Below are positions 16,836 to 25,825 of a stretch of DNA of 64,000 nt, piece by piece. Source of the stretch: Spirochaetales bacterium (GTDB lineage Bacteria; Spirochaetota; Spirochaetia; Treponematales; Treponemataceae); contig QKAR01000145.1 in assembly GCA_003246335.1 (NCBI GenBank), forward strand, positions 19,396-83,395. Reading direction: 5' to 3'. The notes below the pieces were generated by a model. The model searched no databases. It was not told the origin of the DNA and worked only from the letters and a program-made list of their open reading frames with translations. Made by a program: the position numbers and the translations under genes. Each line of letters opens with the position of its first letter. Within the stretch, counting starts at the first letter, position 1.

Positions 16836-18935
16836 ATGGCGGCGGGGACTTCTCTTCGTCGCGTCGTCGTCCTCCCGACCGCCGTCGGCGTCGCGCTTTT
16901 TGGGGCGGCCATAGTGCTTTTCTCGTGGCGCGTCGTCGAAGACAAGCTCGGCGCCTTCGCTGCGGCCGAGCTCCGGGAAAAAGCGTCGGCGTTCGAGGGC
17001 GAATTCGGCGAGCGCGGGTCGAGACTCGAGTCCTTGCTCGGTTTCGCCTGCGCCTCATCCGGCGTCTCGGGCGCTATCGCGGCGCGCGATCGCCCGTTGG
17101 CGATTGAAACCGTTGACGCGATACCCGCGGCGCTTGGGGTCGATTTCGCGTACGCGGTCGGTCTCGATGGCCTGGTTTTGGCGAAGTCGGGCGACTCCTC
17201 GTTTGGCGACGACTTTTCCGGCCGCCCGTCCGTTCGCGGGGCTATCGACGGTGCTCGACCCGTCGAGACCGTCGAGATGGACGCGAGCCTTGGGCTTTGC
17301 CAAGTCGTTGCGTATCCCGTTTTCGCGAATGGCGAGACCACGGGGCAAGTCCCGATAGGGGCGGTTGTCGCGGGGTATCGCCTCGGCGGGAACGAGGCGA
17401 TGGACCGCTATAAAAAATTCTTCAGCGCGGATTTCTCCGCCTTCATGTACGATACGCGCATCGCGACCACGATCGTCGGATCGGACGGGGAGCGCATCGT
17501 CGGCACGAAAATGGACAATCCGGCGATCGAGGAGCAATTGACGCTTCGGGGAGAGCCGTATTCCGGCGTTAATAAAATTTTAGGCAAGCAATACGCGGTA
17601 ATTTACCTTCCGATAAAAAACGCCCAAGACAGCGTTCTCGGCGTCATCGCGCTCGCGCGTCCCCGCGACGACCTTCTCGCGACCGCCCGCTCTGTCTCGG
17701 TTTCGCTCGCGATAATCGTGCTGGTGTTCGCTACCTTTCTCGCGGCGGGTATCTCGTTTTTGATCGATCGCTTCGCCGTGAAGCCGCTTTCCATCGCCAA
17801 GCTCTCGATGCATGAGATCGCCTACGGGGACGGCGATTTGACGAAAACGATCCCGGTCGACAACGAGACTGAAATCGGGCAGATCATTGGAGACGTTAAC
17901 CATTTCGTCGGCATCCTTCGCGGTATCGTCGGAGAACTGAAGGATAGGCAGTCGGAGCTATCGAATATGAGCGACGGCCTTTCCGGGATGTCGGAGGGGA
18001 GCGCGAGTTCGATCGCGGAGATCCTCGCGAATATGGAGAGCGTTCACGGCCAATCGACCCTCCAGCTCGAGAGCGTCGGTTCCGCTGAGCGGGTAATCGA
18101 CGGTTCGATAGGGAAAATCTCCCTGCTCGGCGAAATCATCGCGCGGCAAGCCGAGAGAATCGCGACGGCGACCGAGTCGGTTAACGCGATCATAGCGAAC
18201 GCGGTTAAGGTTTCCTCCGGGTTCGGCGAGATGAGGGACCGCTATCGCGCGCTTGAGGAGGTTTCCGCCGAAGGGGTTAGGACGCAAGACCGGGTGAACG
18301 CGAAAGTCGCCGGAATATCGGAGCAATCCGCCCTCCTAAAGGAAGCGAACGACGTAATCGCGAAAATTTCAGCGCAGACGAACCTGCTCGCGATGAACGC
18401 CGCGATCGAGGCCGCTCACGCCGGTTCGGCCGGGGCGGGCTTTTCGGTCGTCGCCGACGAGATCCGCCGGCTCGCCGAGACATCCGGGGCCCAGTCGAAA
18501 AATATCCGCGCGGAAATCGGCAATATCCAGGATTCCATCGGGGAAGTCGTGTCCGCGGCCGCCGACTCCCGCCGCGCCTTCGGCGATGTGCGCGAAAGCA
18601 TTCAGAAAACGGGGGAGACGATCGTGTCGCTCACCGATTCCTTGGCGGGGCAGCGCGCCGAGATTGAGAAGGCTTCGCTCGCTCTCGCGGAAATGGAGTC
18701 GGTGTCGGGAGAGGTCGCGGGCGCGTCGTCCGACCTGCAGTCGGGAACCGATTCCATCCGCTCGCTCATTCGCCGGGTAACGGACGCGTCTTCGGCGATC
18801 GACGCGAGCATGGACGAGATATCGCTCGGCGCCGGCGAGATAAACGCGTCGGCGCGCGGCATTTCGGATATGTCTCAATCGATGAAAGAAACCGTCGCGA
18901 AAATGGAAAAAATCGTATCGAAATTCATCGTGTGA
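16836..18935 (+). CDS. methyl-accepting chemotaxis protein with Cache-type sensor
   Basis: 699 residues: membrane helix 1 (about 10-30), a periplasmic region of about 255 residues resembling a single or double Cache domain ([39 protein letters not shown]), helix 2 ([21 protein letters not shown]), HAMP, and a long coiled-coil signalling domain. The hairpin tip reads [20 protein letters not shown], the CheA/CheW contact. There is no C-terminal CheR-binding pentapeptide. It is co-transcribed with the ChvE-GguAB transporter, so taxis to the same sugars is plausible, either directly or through a binding protein. Its end overlaps the convergent HAD gene by 11 bp. Confidence 0.92.
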   Translation: MAAGTSLRRVVVLPTAVGVALFGAAIVLFSWRVVEDKLGAFAAAELREKASAFEGEFGERGSRLESLLGFACASSGVSGAIAARDRPLAIETVDAIPAALGVDFAYAVGLDGLVLAKSGDSSFGDDFSGRPSVRGAIDGARPVETVEMDASLGLCQVVAYPVFANGETTGQVPIGAVVAGYRLGGNEAMDRYKKFFSADFSAFMYDTRIATTIVGSDGERIVGTKMDNPAIEEQLTLRGEPYSGVNKILGKQYAVIYLPIKNAQDSVLGVIALARPRDDLLATARSVSVSLAIIVLVFATFLAAGISFLIDRFAVKPLSIAKLSMHEIAYGDGDLTKTIPVDNETEIGQIIGDVNHFVGILRGIVGELKDRQSELSNMSDGLSGMSEGSASSIAEILANMESVHGQSTLQLESVGSAERVIDGSIGKISLLGEIIARQAERIATATESVNAIIANAVKVSSGFGEMRDRYRALEEVSAEGVRTQDRVNAKVAGISEQSALLKEANDVIAKISAQTNLLAMNAAIEAAHAGSAGAGFSVVADEIRRLAETSGAQSKNIRAEIGNIQDSIGEVVSAAADSRRAFGDVRESIQKTGETIVSLTDSLAGQRAEIEKASLALAEMESVSGEVAGASSDLQSGTDSIRSLIRRVTDASSAIDASMDEISLGAGEINASARGISDMSQSMKETVAKMEKIVSKFIV

Positions 18936-19596
18936 CGGAGAGTCGTTCTCCCGAGCCGAAGAGCGTTCGGGGAAGGTCGTACACATCCTCGACGCCGTCG
19001 ACGACGATTCCCCCCATGCCGAGCTCAAGCGGGAGCGCGACGTCGATGTCGTACCGATCGCCGACCGAGAGACATTCGTGAACCGGAGCGCCCGCCCGTT
19101 CGGCCGCAATCAGGAACGGACGCTCATGGGGTTTCGAGACGCCGGTCGTGTCGAGTCCGATCAGTTGCGGGAAAAAAGATGAAACGCCAAGCGCCTCAAG
19201 GGTTTTTCTCGCCGGTATCGTCGGGTTGTTCGTTACCGCGACGAGTCTGTATCGCGCCGCGAGGTTCTTGAGGGTTTCCTCGAGTCGGGGATCTTCCGAA
19301 AGGTAGTCGCCCGGCTCGATGAGCGTTTCGCGCCAGCGCACGCTTTCGGAAATGGGGACCCCGAAATTCGTGAGCGCGTTACCGAGGCTGATTTTCGAAC
19401 CGAACTTTCGCTCGTGCTCGTCCCTGAAATCGCGCACGAGGGAATCCGCTTGCTCAAAGCTCATATTCCTCAATCGAGCGAAATGCCTGATCTGCACGTC
19501 TATTTGCTCGCGCGCGTACGCATGGTGGGTGTAGAGCGTCGAGTCGATATCGAAAATGACGCAGGAAAGCGTCTCGGGAATTTTATATACTTTCAC
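18925..19596 (-). CDS. HAD-superfamily phosphatase (5'-nucleotidase-like)
   Basis: The track shows a 409-codon ORF, but only its last 223 codons are protein-like; the rest is antiphase to the FGGY kinase. The GTG at 19596 overlaps the kinase stop (GTGA) and is followed by [23 protein letters not shown] motifs: [39 protein letters not shown]. The alpha-helical cap between motifs I and II matches subclass IA (YjjG/SDT1 pyrimidine nucleotidases). It probably dephosphorylates a sugar phosphate or nucleotide related to the kinase product. The specificity is unknown. Confidence 0.85.
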   Translation of the reverse strand: MKVYKIPETLSCVIFDIDSTLYTHHAYAREQIDVQIRHFARLRNMSFEQADSLVRDFRDEHERKFGSKISLGNALTNFGVPISESVRWRETLIEPGDYLSEDPRLEETLKNLAARYRLVAVTNNPTIPARKTLEALGVSSFFPQLIGLDTTGVSKPHERPFLIAAERAGAPVHECLSVGDRYDIDVALPLELGMGGIVVDGVEDVYDLPRTLFGSGERLSVTR

Positions 19597-20852
19597 GGGA
19601 TAGAGAACCTTTCCGCGTACCGCGCGCTTCTTTCGCCGTCCGGCTCGTAGACCCTGACCGTCTTTACCATGGCGCCAGCCGCCGACTCGACGGACGGGTA
19701 TTCCCCGATCGCGGCGAATGCCATGGCCGCGTTTCCCATTAACTCTCCGTCCGGCGTCGCCGTAAGCTCGAAAGTCGCGCCGGTCATGTCCGCCTTCATG
19801 CGATTCCAAATTTCGTTGCGCGCCTGGCCCCCGGAAAGCGTGTACGCCGAATCGTGCCCCGTCGCGGCCTTGAGCTTTTGGATACCCGCGCGCACCTCTT
19901 TGCCGATGGCCTCGACGATGTCCCGGCCGGGCGCTCGCTCGTCGTTTTCGATGTCCGCCATGATTTCCGCGTACGCCCGCTCGCTTAACCCTCGCTCGCG
20001 CCGCCACGCGTTGAACCGCGCTCCCGTGTCGGGAAGGAGATAGGCGGCGTTCCACAAACCGGCGCTTGCCGAAGGCAACGTCCTGATCGCCGGGTCGGCG
20101 ATCGGCGTCGCGGTGCACACGTTCAGTCCCTCGCTCGTTCCCGCGCGGTCGCACGCCTTTCCCGGCGCAAGCGCGTTAGTCCCGACGAGGGCCGCGACGA
20201 AATCAGGTCCGCCCGCGATGACCGGAACGGTCGTTTTCGCGCGAGGCCGAAACGCGGCCGGAACTTCGGCGAGGCCGACCACGGTGGCAATAGGAACGAG
20301 TTTGGGCAATTTTGAGGGGCTGATCGCGGCAGCCGCCAGCGAGCGGTCATCCCAGTACGCCTCGACGAAGCGGGGTTCGGGTAAGGCGGTGACCGCCGTG
20401 CGCGTGAGCGCCCATATGAGGAATTCGGGGCCGGAAAGCACGGTTTCGGCGTTATCCCATTCGCGGGGAAACAGTTCTTCGTACGCAGCGATTCTCGGGA
20501 TAAAAAGCGAGCGCGCGGAGCCTCCCGCGCTCGTGGGGCCGTTGTCGGGTGCGGGAACGGGATCGTTCCAAAGGAGTATCGGGCCCGGCGTTCCGTCTTT
20601 GCCGACGGAGACGAGGGTTGGCCCGTTTCCCGAAACGCAAATCGCGACGAGCTCCGCCCGGCTGGGCGCTTCATCGAGGCCTCGCGCGAGTTGGGCGCAC
20701 CCCTCGTCGAATGCCGCGAGCCAATGCGCAGCGATCCGCCGTTCGCGGGGAAAGCGTACTCGCGTCGCCGCGCGCACATCCCCCGTAGAGTCTATGAGCG
20801 CCGCCTTTAACGACGAGGTTCCGATATCGACGGCGATCGCGCAGGTTTTCAT
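19593..20852 (-). CDS. FGGY-family carbohydrate kinase
   Basis: 419 residues, shorter than the usual 480-520 for ribulo/xylulo/glycerol kinases. N-terminal AVDIGTSSLKAALID is the phosphate-1 loop; ICVSGNGPTLVSV, AGGPDFVAALVG, the Thr-Ser stretch DRAGTSEGLN, and the adenosine-motif TLSGGQARNEIWNRMKADM follow in family order. It phosphorylates a sugar or polyol with ATP; the substrate is not predictable. It sits between the PRPP synthetase gene (13 bp upstream) and a translationally coupled HAD phosphatase, a kinase-phosphatase pairing that may serve pentose phosphate or metabolite-repair chemistry. Confidence 0.88.
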   Translation of the reverse strand: MKTCAIAVDIGTSSLKAALIDSTGDVRAATRVRFPRERRIAAHWLAAFDEGCAQLARGLDEAPSRAELVAICVSGNGPTLVSVGKDGTPGPILLWNDPVPAPDNGPTSAGGSARSLFIPRIAAYEELFPREWDNAETVLSGPEFLIWALTRTAVTALPEPRFVEAYWDDRSLAAAAISPSKLPKLVPIATVVGLAEVPAAFRPRAKTTVPVIAGGPDFVAALVGTNALAPGKACDRAGTSEGLNVCTATPIADPAIRTLPSASAGLWNAAYLLPDTGARFNAWRRERGLSERAYAEIMADIENDERAPGRDIVEAIGKEVRAGIQKLKAATGHDSAYTLSGGQARNEIWNRMKADMTGATFELTATPDGELMGNAAMAFAAIGEYPSVESAAGAMVKTVRVYEPDGERSARYAERFSIP

Positions 20853-20865
20853 GGCGACGGCGCCG

Positions 20866-22125
20866 CTATTCCGCGATTTCTGCGGACTTGTCCTGCTTAA
20901 CGAGCTTTTCGATGATCGTCCGGTTATCGAGAAGGTCGCTGAGCGATTGGTTATGATGGAGCCGCGAGATTACCTGAGCGAAAAGACCCGAGACGTTCGT
21001 CTTGATGTACCACTCTTTCTTGAGCAGGTCTTCGTGATACACCGCGTTCGTGCCAATGATGCGGAAAAAATGGCCTTTTTTATACGCTTCGTCGAATTGC
21101 TCGATGGCGTTGCCGGTGAAGAACGGCAAGCTGATGGCGGCGATGACTTTCGTCGCGCCCTGTTCCTTGAGGAATTCCATCGCCTTGAGCAGGGTTCCTC
21201 CCGTGCCGAGCATATCGTCGGCGAGGAAGGCTACTTTGCCGCGGACGTCGCCGAGGATTTTCACGCTTTTAATGTTCGTCGATTGGGCGTTTTGCGTGAT
21301 AACCGAATAATCGCGCTCTTTATAAAGCATCGCGAGCGGTTTTTTGAGTCCCGTCGCGTAAAATTTATTCCGATCGACCGCCCCGGTATCCGGCGATACG
21401 ACGACGAAATTATCGTCGTCCGCGGAAAGGTCGACGATGCGGGAAAGCTCTCGTATGATCTGATAGCTCGCGTGGAGGTTTTCGATGCGCGCCGTGTGGA
21501 AGGCGTTCTCGATTTCACGGGAGTGAATGTCGAGCGTGATGACCTGCGTGACGCCGAGGCTTTCGTAGAGGTGGCCGAGCAAGCTCGCGGTGAGCCCCTC
21601 ACGTCCTTTTTTCTTATGCTGGCGCGAGTAGGGATACACCGGCAGAACGAGGGTGATTTTCGACGCGCCCGCGTGGCGGACGGCGTCGATCGTCACGAGA
21701 AGGCTCATGATATGGTCGTTAACCGATAGGGATTTGCGGTTTTTTCCCTCATTCAGGGCAAGCTCTTGGTGATTTTCGACGTCCTGGAAAATAAAAACAT
21801 CCTTGCCGCGTATGCAGTCAAGGATTTCGGTTTTGAATTCTCCGTTCATGAACCAGGTGAAGCGCGCCTTTACCTTAAAGTCGGGGGCCCGGAACTTCGT
21901 GATGTCCCCGCGGATGCAGATATCCGAAGTCTTGAGGTCGTTATAAAAGTTGATATCTTTGACGAGTCCGGTTCGCTCGACTTCGTATCGCTTTGCCAAC
22001 ACATCGCTTTTTTGGCGAAAACGACGGCTGTATATATGATTCAAGTGCTTAATGGTCTCGTCGGCGAAGTTCTCGCCCCCTGGGCAAGCGAGAACCGCGA
22101 GTTCCGTTGGCTCTGAATATGTCAT
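20866..22125 (-). CDS. prs: ribose-phosphate pyrophosphokinase-family protein (long form)
   Basis: Makes PRPP from ribose 5-phosphate and ATP. The 419-residue protein is about 100 longer than bacterial class I enzymes. Landmarks are VFIFQDV (strand and first loop), VNDHIMSLLVTIDAVRHAGA, LVLPVYPYSRQHKKKGREG (flexible catalytic region), VITLDIHS, VVVSPDTGAVDRN (ribose-5-P and Mg loop) and the PRPP loop FLADDMLGTGGTL. Extra sequence lies near the N-terminus (about 30-90) and at the C-terminus. A long Prs-like form of this kind is seen in some spirochaetes; that statement is from memory. Start at the ATG after a GGTGTCC region with a modest SD. Confidence 0.87.
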   Translation of the reverse strand: MTYSEPTELAVLACPGGENFADETIKHLNHIYSRRFRQKSDVLAKRYEVERTGLVKDINFYNDLKTSDICIRGDITKFRAPDFKVKARFTWFMNGEFKTEILDCIRGKDVFIFQDVENHQELALNEGKNRKSLSVNDHIMSLLVTIDAVRHAGASKITLVLPVYPYSRQHKKKGREGLTASLLGHLYESLGVTQVITLDIHSREIENAFHTARIENLHASYQIIRELSRIVDLSADDDNFVVVSPDTGAVDRNKFYATGLKKPLAMLYKERDYSVITQNAQSTNIKSVKILGDVRGKVAFLADDMLGTGGTLLKAMEFLKEQGATKVIAAISLPFFTGNAIEQFDEAYKKGHFFRIIGTNAVYHEDLLKKEWYIKTNVSGLFAQVISRLHHNQSLSDLLDNRTIIEKLVKQDKSAEIAE

Positions 22126-22216
22126 GTGGTGTCCCCGATGCGTTAATATTTAACATTAATTCACGAAACTTGCAAGATTACGCGCATAGTGTCGTTTATC
22201 GCGGGGACTCGACGTT

Positions 22217-23458
22217 TTATTTATCCAAAATGGTGATTTCCACTCTTCGATTGCGGGCGCGGTTTTCCTCCGAGGTGTTCGGGACTATCGGTTTATCGGC
22301 TCCGTAGCCGCGCGTGTAGACTTCGTAATCGTCGCGGACGCCCATGTCGACGAGGAATTTCGCTACGGCCTCCGCCCGCTCTTCCGAAAGTCTTTGTCGC
22401 GCCGCTGGGGTTCCGGCCAGGGCCGTGTGCCCGCTGATGAGCAACTCTTTGTCGGGGTAGCGCTCAAGCAGGGCCGCGAGTTTTTTTATTTTCTCTTTTT
22501 CCGCCGGGAGTAAGTTCGCGGAGTCCGCCGAGAATTGGATATTCTCTATGCTGATCGTGACGCCCTCGTCGGTGGCTTTTGCGCTCGTATTCTCGAGCCC
22601 GAGCCTTGAAATTTCGTCGTTCATTTCCTTTGCTGCCGTATCGCGGTCGATCGACTCGACGCTCGTGACCGTTGCCTCGGCCGTACCCCGGAATTCGAGC
22701 ACGTCTCCCGAGGAAAGCTGGAGCTGAATGCGGAATTCTTCCGTATAGTACGGCATGATGCCGCGCTCGTTGTCGAAATAAATTTTCTGCTTGGAGTACC
22801 CCATGGTCGTTACCGGCCACTCTCCCCCGTATAAACCTTCGCCCGTCCGCTGGTAGTTCGGCGAATCGTAAAAAAGCGTATATTCCGCCTGAATGAGGTG
22901 AAGCTTTTTCCCGTCGCGGTCGACTTCGCCGACGTAGGTATAGGTGACGGTGAACGGAACCTTGAACGGCGTCTTAATGCCGAATTCCGCGCGGAGGTCA
23001 TGGGCTTCTTCCCCCGTGCCCGTCCAGCTTTCCCCCGCCTTTACGTCGCGAGTCGGGAAAGTTGGCACGTTTCTCACGACCGGCATGAAATATTCGTCGC
23101 CGATGTCATAGTCGCCGAGCTCGTCGCGCTGGAACACGCTCGGGTATTCCTGTCCCCAGGGATGGCTTTGCGTGCTGGTTTGCACGCTCGTCATGAAAGT
23201 GCAATCGTTCCGGGCCGAGGCCGGTTTTCCGTTCTCGGCCGGCTGGACGTCGGATATTTTCATGGTGACGCGATTCGTGATTTCGGCGGAGTGCGTTTTG
23301 ACGCGATTCATGTACGCCGTTTCATTCACGAGCGAGTTTACGCGGTACGTGTCTCCTTCGCGGAACTTAAAGCGAAACGTTTCCGACGTTCCGGGAACGA
23401 GCGTTATCAGAAAGAAGCACGAGACCGCGGCAAGCCGCGTCGCTCCGGAAATGTTCAT
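22217..23458 (-). CDS. OmpA-family outer-membrane protein
   Basis: 413 residues from the ATG at 23458, which has GGAAGAG as SD and begins a signal peptide (MNISGATRLAAVSCFFLITLVPG). Earlier codons in the track ORF are not protein-like. The first 290 residues are beta-rich and of no family I recognise. The last 115 form an OmpA/MotB peptidoglycan-binding domain: IQFSADSANLLPAEKEKIKK, SGHTALAGT, RLSEERAEAVAKFLVD and NRRVEI at the very end. It probably tethers the outer membrane to peptidoglycan. It is transcribed toward prs with a 91-bp gap that holds a possible promoter. Confidence 0.86.
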   Translation of the reverse strand: MNISGATRLAAVSCFFLITLVPGTSETFRFKFREGDTYRVNSLVNETAYMNRVKTHSAEITNRVTMKISDVQPAENGKPASARNDCTFMTSVQTSTQSHPWGQEYPSVFQRDELGDYDIGDEYFMPVVRNVPTFPTRDVKAGESWTGTGEEAHDLRAEFGIKTPFKVPFTVTYTYVGEVDRDGKKLHLIQAEYTLFYDSPNYQRTGEGLYGGEWPVTTMGYSKQKIYFDNERGIMPYYTEEFRIQLQLSSGDVLEFRGTAEATVTSVESIDRDTAAKEMNDEISRLGLENTSAKATDEGVTISIENIQFSADSANLLPAEKEKIKKLAALLERYPDKELLISGHTALAGTPAARQRLSEERAEAVAKFLVDMGVRDDYEVYTRGYGADKPIVPNTSEENRARNRRVEITILDK

Positions 23459-23693
23459 TACTCTTCCGATTGGGGCCGATTCCCCTTGGTTTTGCCTCGG
23501 GCGTTTCATCCCTATGCAAAACGGGTTTTCGTCGGGTTGGCGCTCGGTATCGGTTTGCCGCTCGCCGACGCGGGCTCCCTCGTCGCGCTTAGATCGCGCG
23601 AATGGCCCTACTCCCCAAGTATCGGTCGATGGGCGCGTCGGCTCAACCCGCGTTTTAGCCGACCATTGCGTTTCTGTTTCCGTTTCGTCTAGT

Positions 23694-25040
23694 ATGTCCG
23701 CCATGCGCGATATGACCGAAGGCCGCCCCGCGGCGCTCATTTTAAAATTCTCGATTCCTCTGCTCGCCGGAAACATTCTCCAGCAGATGTATAACGTCGT
23801 CGATATGCTCGTCGTGGGAAATTTCGTCGGGAACGAGGCGCTCGCCGCGGTCGGCAGTACTTTCATCCTCAATTTTTTGCTCGTGTCTCTTTTTTCCGGC
23901 TTGGGCCTTGGGTTTTCCATCGTTATTTCGCAATTTTACGGCGCGAAGGATTTCGCGCGGATAAAGCGGAGCGTGGATACCTCGTACGTGACCGCCGTCG
24001 TCGGCGCCATTCCCGTTACGGTTCTCGGTCTTCTATTAGTGCAGCCGCTTCTTTCCATGATGAATACGCCTTCCGGCGTCACTCGGGATATGTCCGCCTC
24101 GTATTTATCGATTCTCTTTATCGGAACCGCGGGGGCGTTCGGCTATAACCTCAACGCGGGCATTTTGCAGGGTTTAGGCGATTCGATTTCGACCCTGGTC
24201 TTTCTTTCGATCGCGACGGTTCTCAATATCGCGCTGGACCTCGTTTTCGTCGCCGTGCTCGGGTGGGGCGTCGCGGGCGCCGCGTGGGCGACGGTCATCG
24301 CGCAGATTATCTCGTTTGTCGCCGGCTCGGTATATTTAGTCCGAAAACTGCGGCTTTCCTCGCTTAAAATACGGGAACTCGAATTCGACTTGCCTATTTT
24401 GCGCGAGGCCGTTCGCATTGGGCTCCCGAGCGGCTTTCAGAACATGCTGTTTTCGCTCGGGACGATGGCCATTCAGCGGCTCATCAACGGGTACGGGCCG
24501 ATTTTTATGGCGGGTTTCAGCATTTCCAGCAAAATAGACGCGTTCGCCTTTTTGCCCGTCGCGAGTTTTTCCACGGCGGTAACAACCTACACCGGACAAA
24601 ACGTCGGCGCGCGTCGACTTGATCGCGTCCGATCCGGGTTTATCTCGACACAGCTCATGAGCGGGGCGCTTTGCCTCGGCGTGAGCCTTTTCATTTTCGC
24701 GTTCGCTCGGCCCTTAATGTCTCTATTTACCCGGGATGTCTCGGTGATCGGGACGGGCGCCGGCGTGCTGTATCGGCTCATGCCGTGTTACGTGCTTTTG
24801 TCCATATTATTCATCACGAATTCCGTCCTGCGGGGGGCCGGCGAGTCGGCCTGGCCCTTTTTCTCGTCCATGGTATCGTTCCTGTTCCTTCGGCTTCCGG
24901 CCGCCTATGCCCTCGATTATTTTTTTGGGAAAGGGGAAATCGGGTGGTGCTACGGCATCGGTTGGATCGTCGGCGTAACCGTCGCGGTCGCGTATTACGC
25001 CTCCGGTCGGTGGAAACGGCGAATTATCGGAAAAATTTGA
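23694..25040 (+). CDS. MATE-family efflux transporter
   Basis: About 448 residues and 12 hydrophobic helices in two homologous halves. Family motifs: LAGNILQQMYNVVDMLVVGNFVG in the first helix pair, ALAAVG, and in the second half FQNMLFSLGTMAIQRLINGYG and AVTTYTGQNVGA. It exports cationic drugs or metabolites by Na+ or H+ antiport. The track ORF begins far upstream across the divergent OmpA gene. The start is one of three in-frame ATGs at 23694, 23703 and 23712; I use the first. It is divergent from the OmpA gene with about 235 bp between the chosen starts. Confidence 0.92.
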   Translation: MSAMRDMTEGRPAALILKFSIPLLAGNILQQMYNVVDMLVVGNFVGNEALAAVGSTFILNFLLVSLFSGLGLGFSIVISQFYGAKDFARIKRSVDTSYVTAVVGAIPVTVLGLLLVQPLLSMMNTPSGVTRDMSASYLSILFIGTAGAFGYNLNAGILQGLGDSISTLVFLSIATVLNIALDLVFVAVLGWGVAGAAWATVIAQIISFVAGSVYLVRKLRLSSLKIRELEFDLPILREAVRIGLPSGFQNMLFSLGTMAIQRLINGYGPIFMAGFSISSKIDAFAFLPVASFSTAVTTYTGQNVGARRLDRVRSGFISTQLMSGALCLGVSLFIFAFARPLMSLFTRDVSVIGTGAGVLYRLMPCYVLLSILFITNSVLRGAGESAWPFFSSMVSFLFLRLPAAYALDYFFGKGEIGWCYGIGWIVGVTVAVAYYASGRWKRRIIGKI

Positions 25041-25269
25041 AAATCGCAACGAATTGCTGTAACGTTTCACTTAGCAAGAGTTTTTGTAAGTGTATTTCGG
25101 GACGCTGATTGAGCACGGCGTCTCGGCATACCTCCTTATTATGGGTGCCGGCCGGGTGGCCGGTACCAATCCCGGCAGGGTTTTAACTCCTCCTTTTACC
25201 TGCCGGGTTTTTTTTGCCAACATGACCGTAAAAAACCGCAGAAAACGGCAAAAAACGGTAATGACTCCA
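25041..25269. other. intergenic stretch before tRNA-fMet
   Basis: No protein-like ORF is convincing here. The track ORF at 25090-25320 runs across a terminator, the tRNA promoter and into the tRNA. The region contains a GC palindrome (GTGCCGGCC-GGGT-GGCCGGTAC, about 25144-25166) and a strong intrinsic terminator whose loop is C-rich. The terminator is 130 bases after the MATE stop, so a separate short transcript is possible. Confidence 0.5.
25171..25215 (+). terminator. intrinsic terminator with CCUCCU-containing loop
   Basis: CCCGGCAGG (25171-25179) pairs with CCTGCCGGG (25199-25207) and is followed by eight T. The 19-base loop contains ACTCCTCCTT, complementary to a consensus Shine-Dalgarno sequence. 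Confidence 0.85.
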
Positions 25270-25298
25270 TTGACCGAGTTCGCTAATTTTGATATGTT
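25270..25298 (+). promoter_or_regulatory. promoter of the initiator tRNA gene
   Basis: TTGACC, a 17-base spacer and TATGTT; the predicted start falls within about 6 bases of the tRNA 5' end. Confidence 0.65.
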
Positions 25299-25310
25299 AA
25301 TCAAACACGA

Positions 25311-25383
25311 CGCAGGATAGAGCAGTTGGCAGCTCGTCGGGCTCATAACCCGGAGGTCGTAGGTTCGAGTCCTACTCCTGCTA
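25311..25383 (+). tRNA. initiator tRNA-fMet (anticodon CAU)
   Basis: A 73-base cloverleaf with anticodon CAU in the loop CTCATAA. Initiator identity is visible: no Watson-Crick pair at 1-72 (C opposite U), an A11-U24 pair in the D stem (AGAGC/GCTCG arms), and three stacked G-C pairs in the anticodon stem (GGG/CCC). The T arm reads GTAGGTTCGAGTCCTAC. CCA is not encoded; GAT follows the discriminator A. It has its own promoter and terminator, so it is a monocistronic unit. Confidence 0.93.
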
Positions 25384-25386
25384 GAT

Positions 25387-25422
25387 AAAACCGAACCAGA
25401 GTTTCTGGTTCGGTTTTTTTTT
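25387..25422 (+). terminator. terminator of tRNA-fMet
   Basis: AACCGAACCAGA, a 2-3 base turn and TCTGGTTCGGTT, followed by a run of T. Confidence 0.9.
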
Positions 25423-25441
25423 GCGAAAAAGGAGCGCGTCG

Positions 25442-25825
25442 ATGCCCTTGCTTCAAGTGTTTCTCGGCGGCGGGCTTGGCGCCGTATGCCGCTTCCTCGT
25501 CAGCAGGACCATTAATCAATTGCCGCTCCCGACGAAATTCCCGTTTGGGACGTTTGCCGTGAACATGGTGGGCTGTTTCGTCATAGGATTTCTGTTTCAG
25601 TCGATTAACGACAATCTCGTTCCGAAGCGCATTCAGCTTTTTCTCGTGACCGGTTTCCTCGGGGGCTTTACCACGTTCTCCTCGTTCAGTCTTGAGTCCG
25701 CCAACTTATTCGGCATCCGCGATTTTTCCGCCGGTATTGTCAATATGGCTTTGAGTACCATTTTGGGCGTCGTTTTCGTTTCCCTCGGGATGATGCTCGC
25801 CGCCGCCGTTGACCGGGGTCGCTAG
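25442..25825 (+). CDS. crcB: fluoride channel FluC (CrcB)
   Basis: 127 residues, four membrane helices, forming a dual-topology dimer that exports fluoride. Start at the ATG after AAGGAG, seven codons inside the track ORF. Family motifs: GGGLGAVCRF, PFGTFAVNMVGCF (with the conserved Asn) and TGFLGGFTTFSSFS (the Na+ and Phe-box region). No fluoride riboswitch could fit in the few bases between the tRNA terminator and the start. The last 120 bases overlap the convergent GH79-like gene on the other strand. Confidence 0.93.
   Translation: MPLLQVFLGGGLGAVCRFLVSRTINQLPLPTKFPFGTFAVNMVGCFVIGFLFQSINDNLVPKRIQLFLVTGFLGGFTTFSSFSLESANLFGIRDFSAGIVNMALSTILGVVFVSLGMMLAAAVDRGR

Noticed and set aside
18925-20154. 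Full 409-codon length of the HAD ORF
   Set aside because: The first 186 codons are out-of-phase shadow of the kinase; the GTG at 19596 coupled to the kinase stop is the better start.
20113-21729. 538-aa plus-strand ORF
   Set aside because: Antisense across two well-supported minus-strand genes (FGGY kinase and prs), with no recognisable motif.
25090-25320. 76-aa ORF before tRNA-fMet
   Set aside because: It crosses a strong terminator and the tRNA promoter and ends inside the tRNA gene.
25387-25441. Fluoride riboswitch upstream of crcB
   Set aside because: Only the tRNA terminator and a short SD region lie upstream; there is no room for the aptamer.
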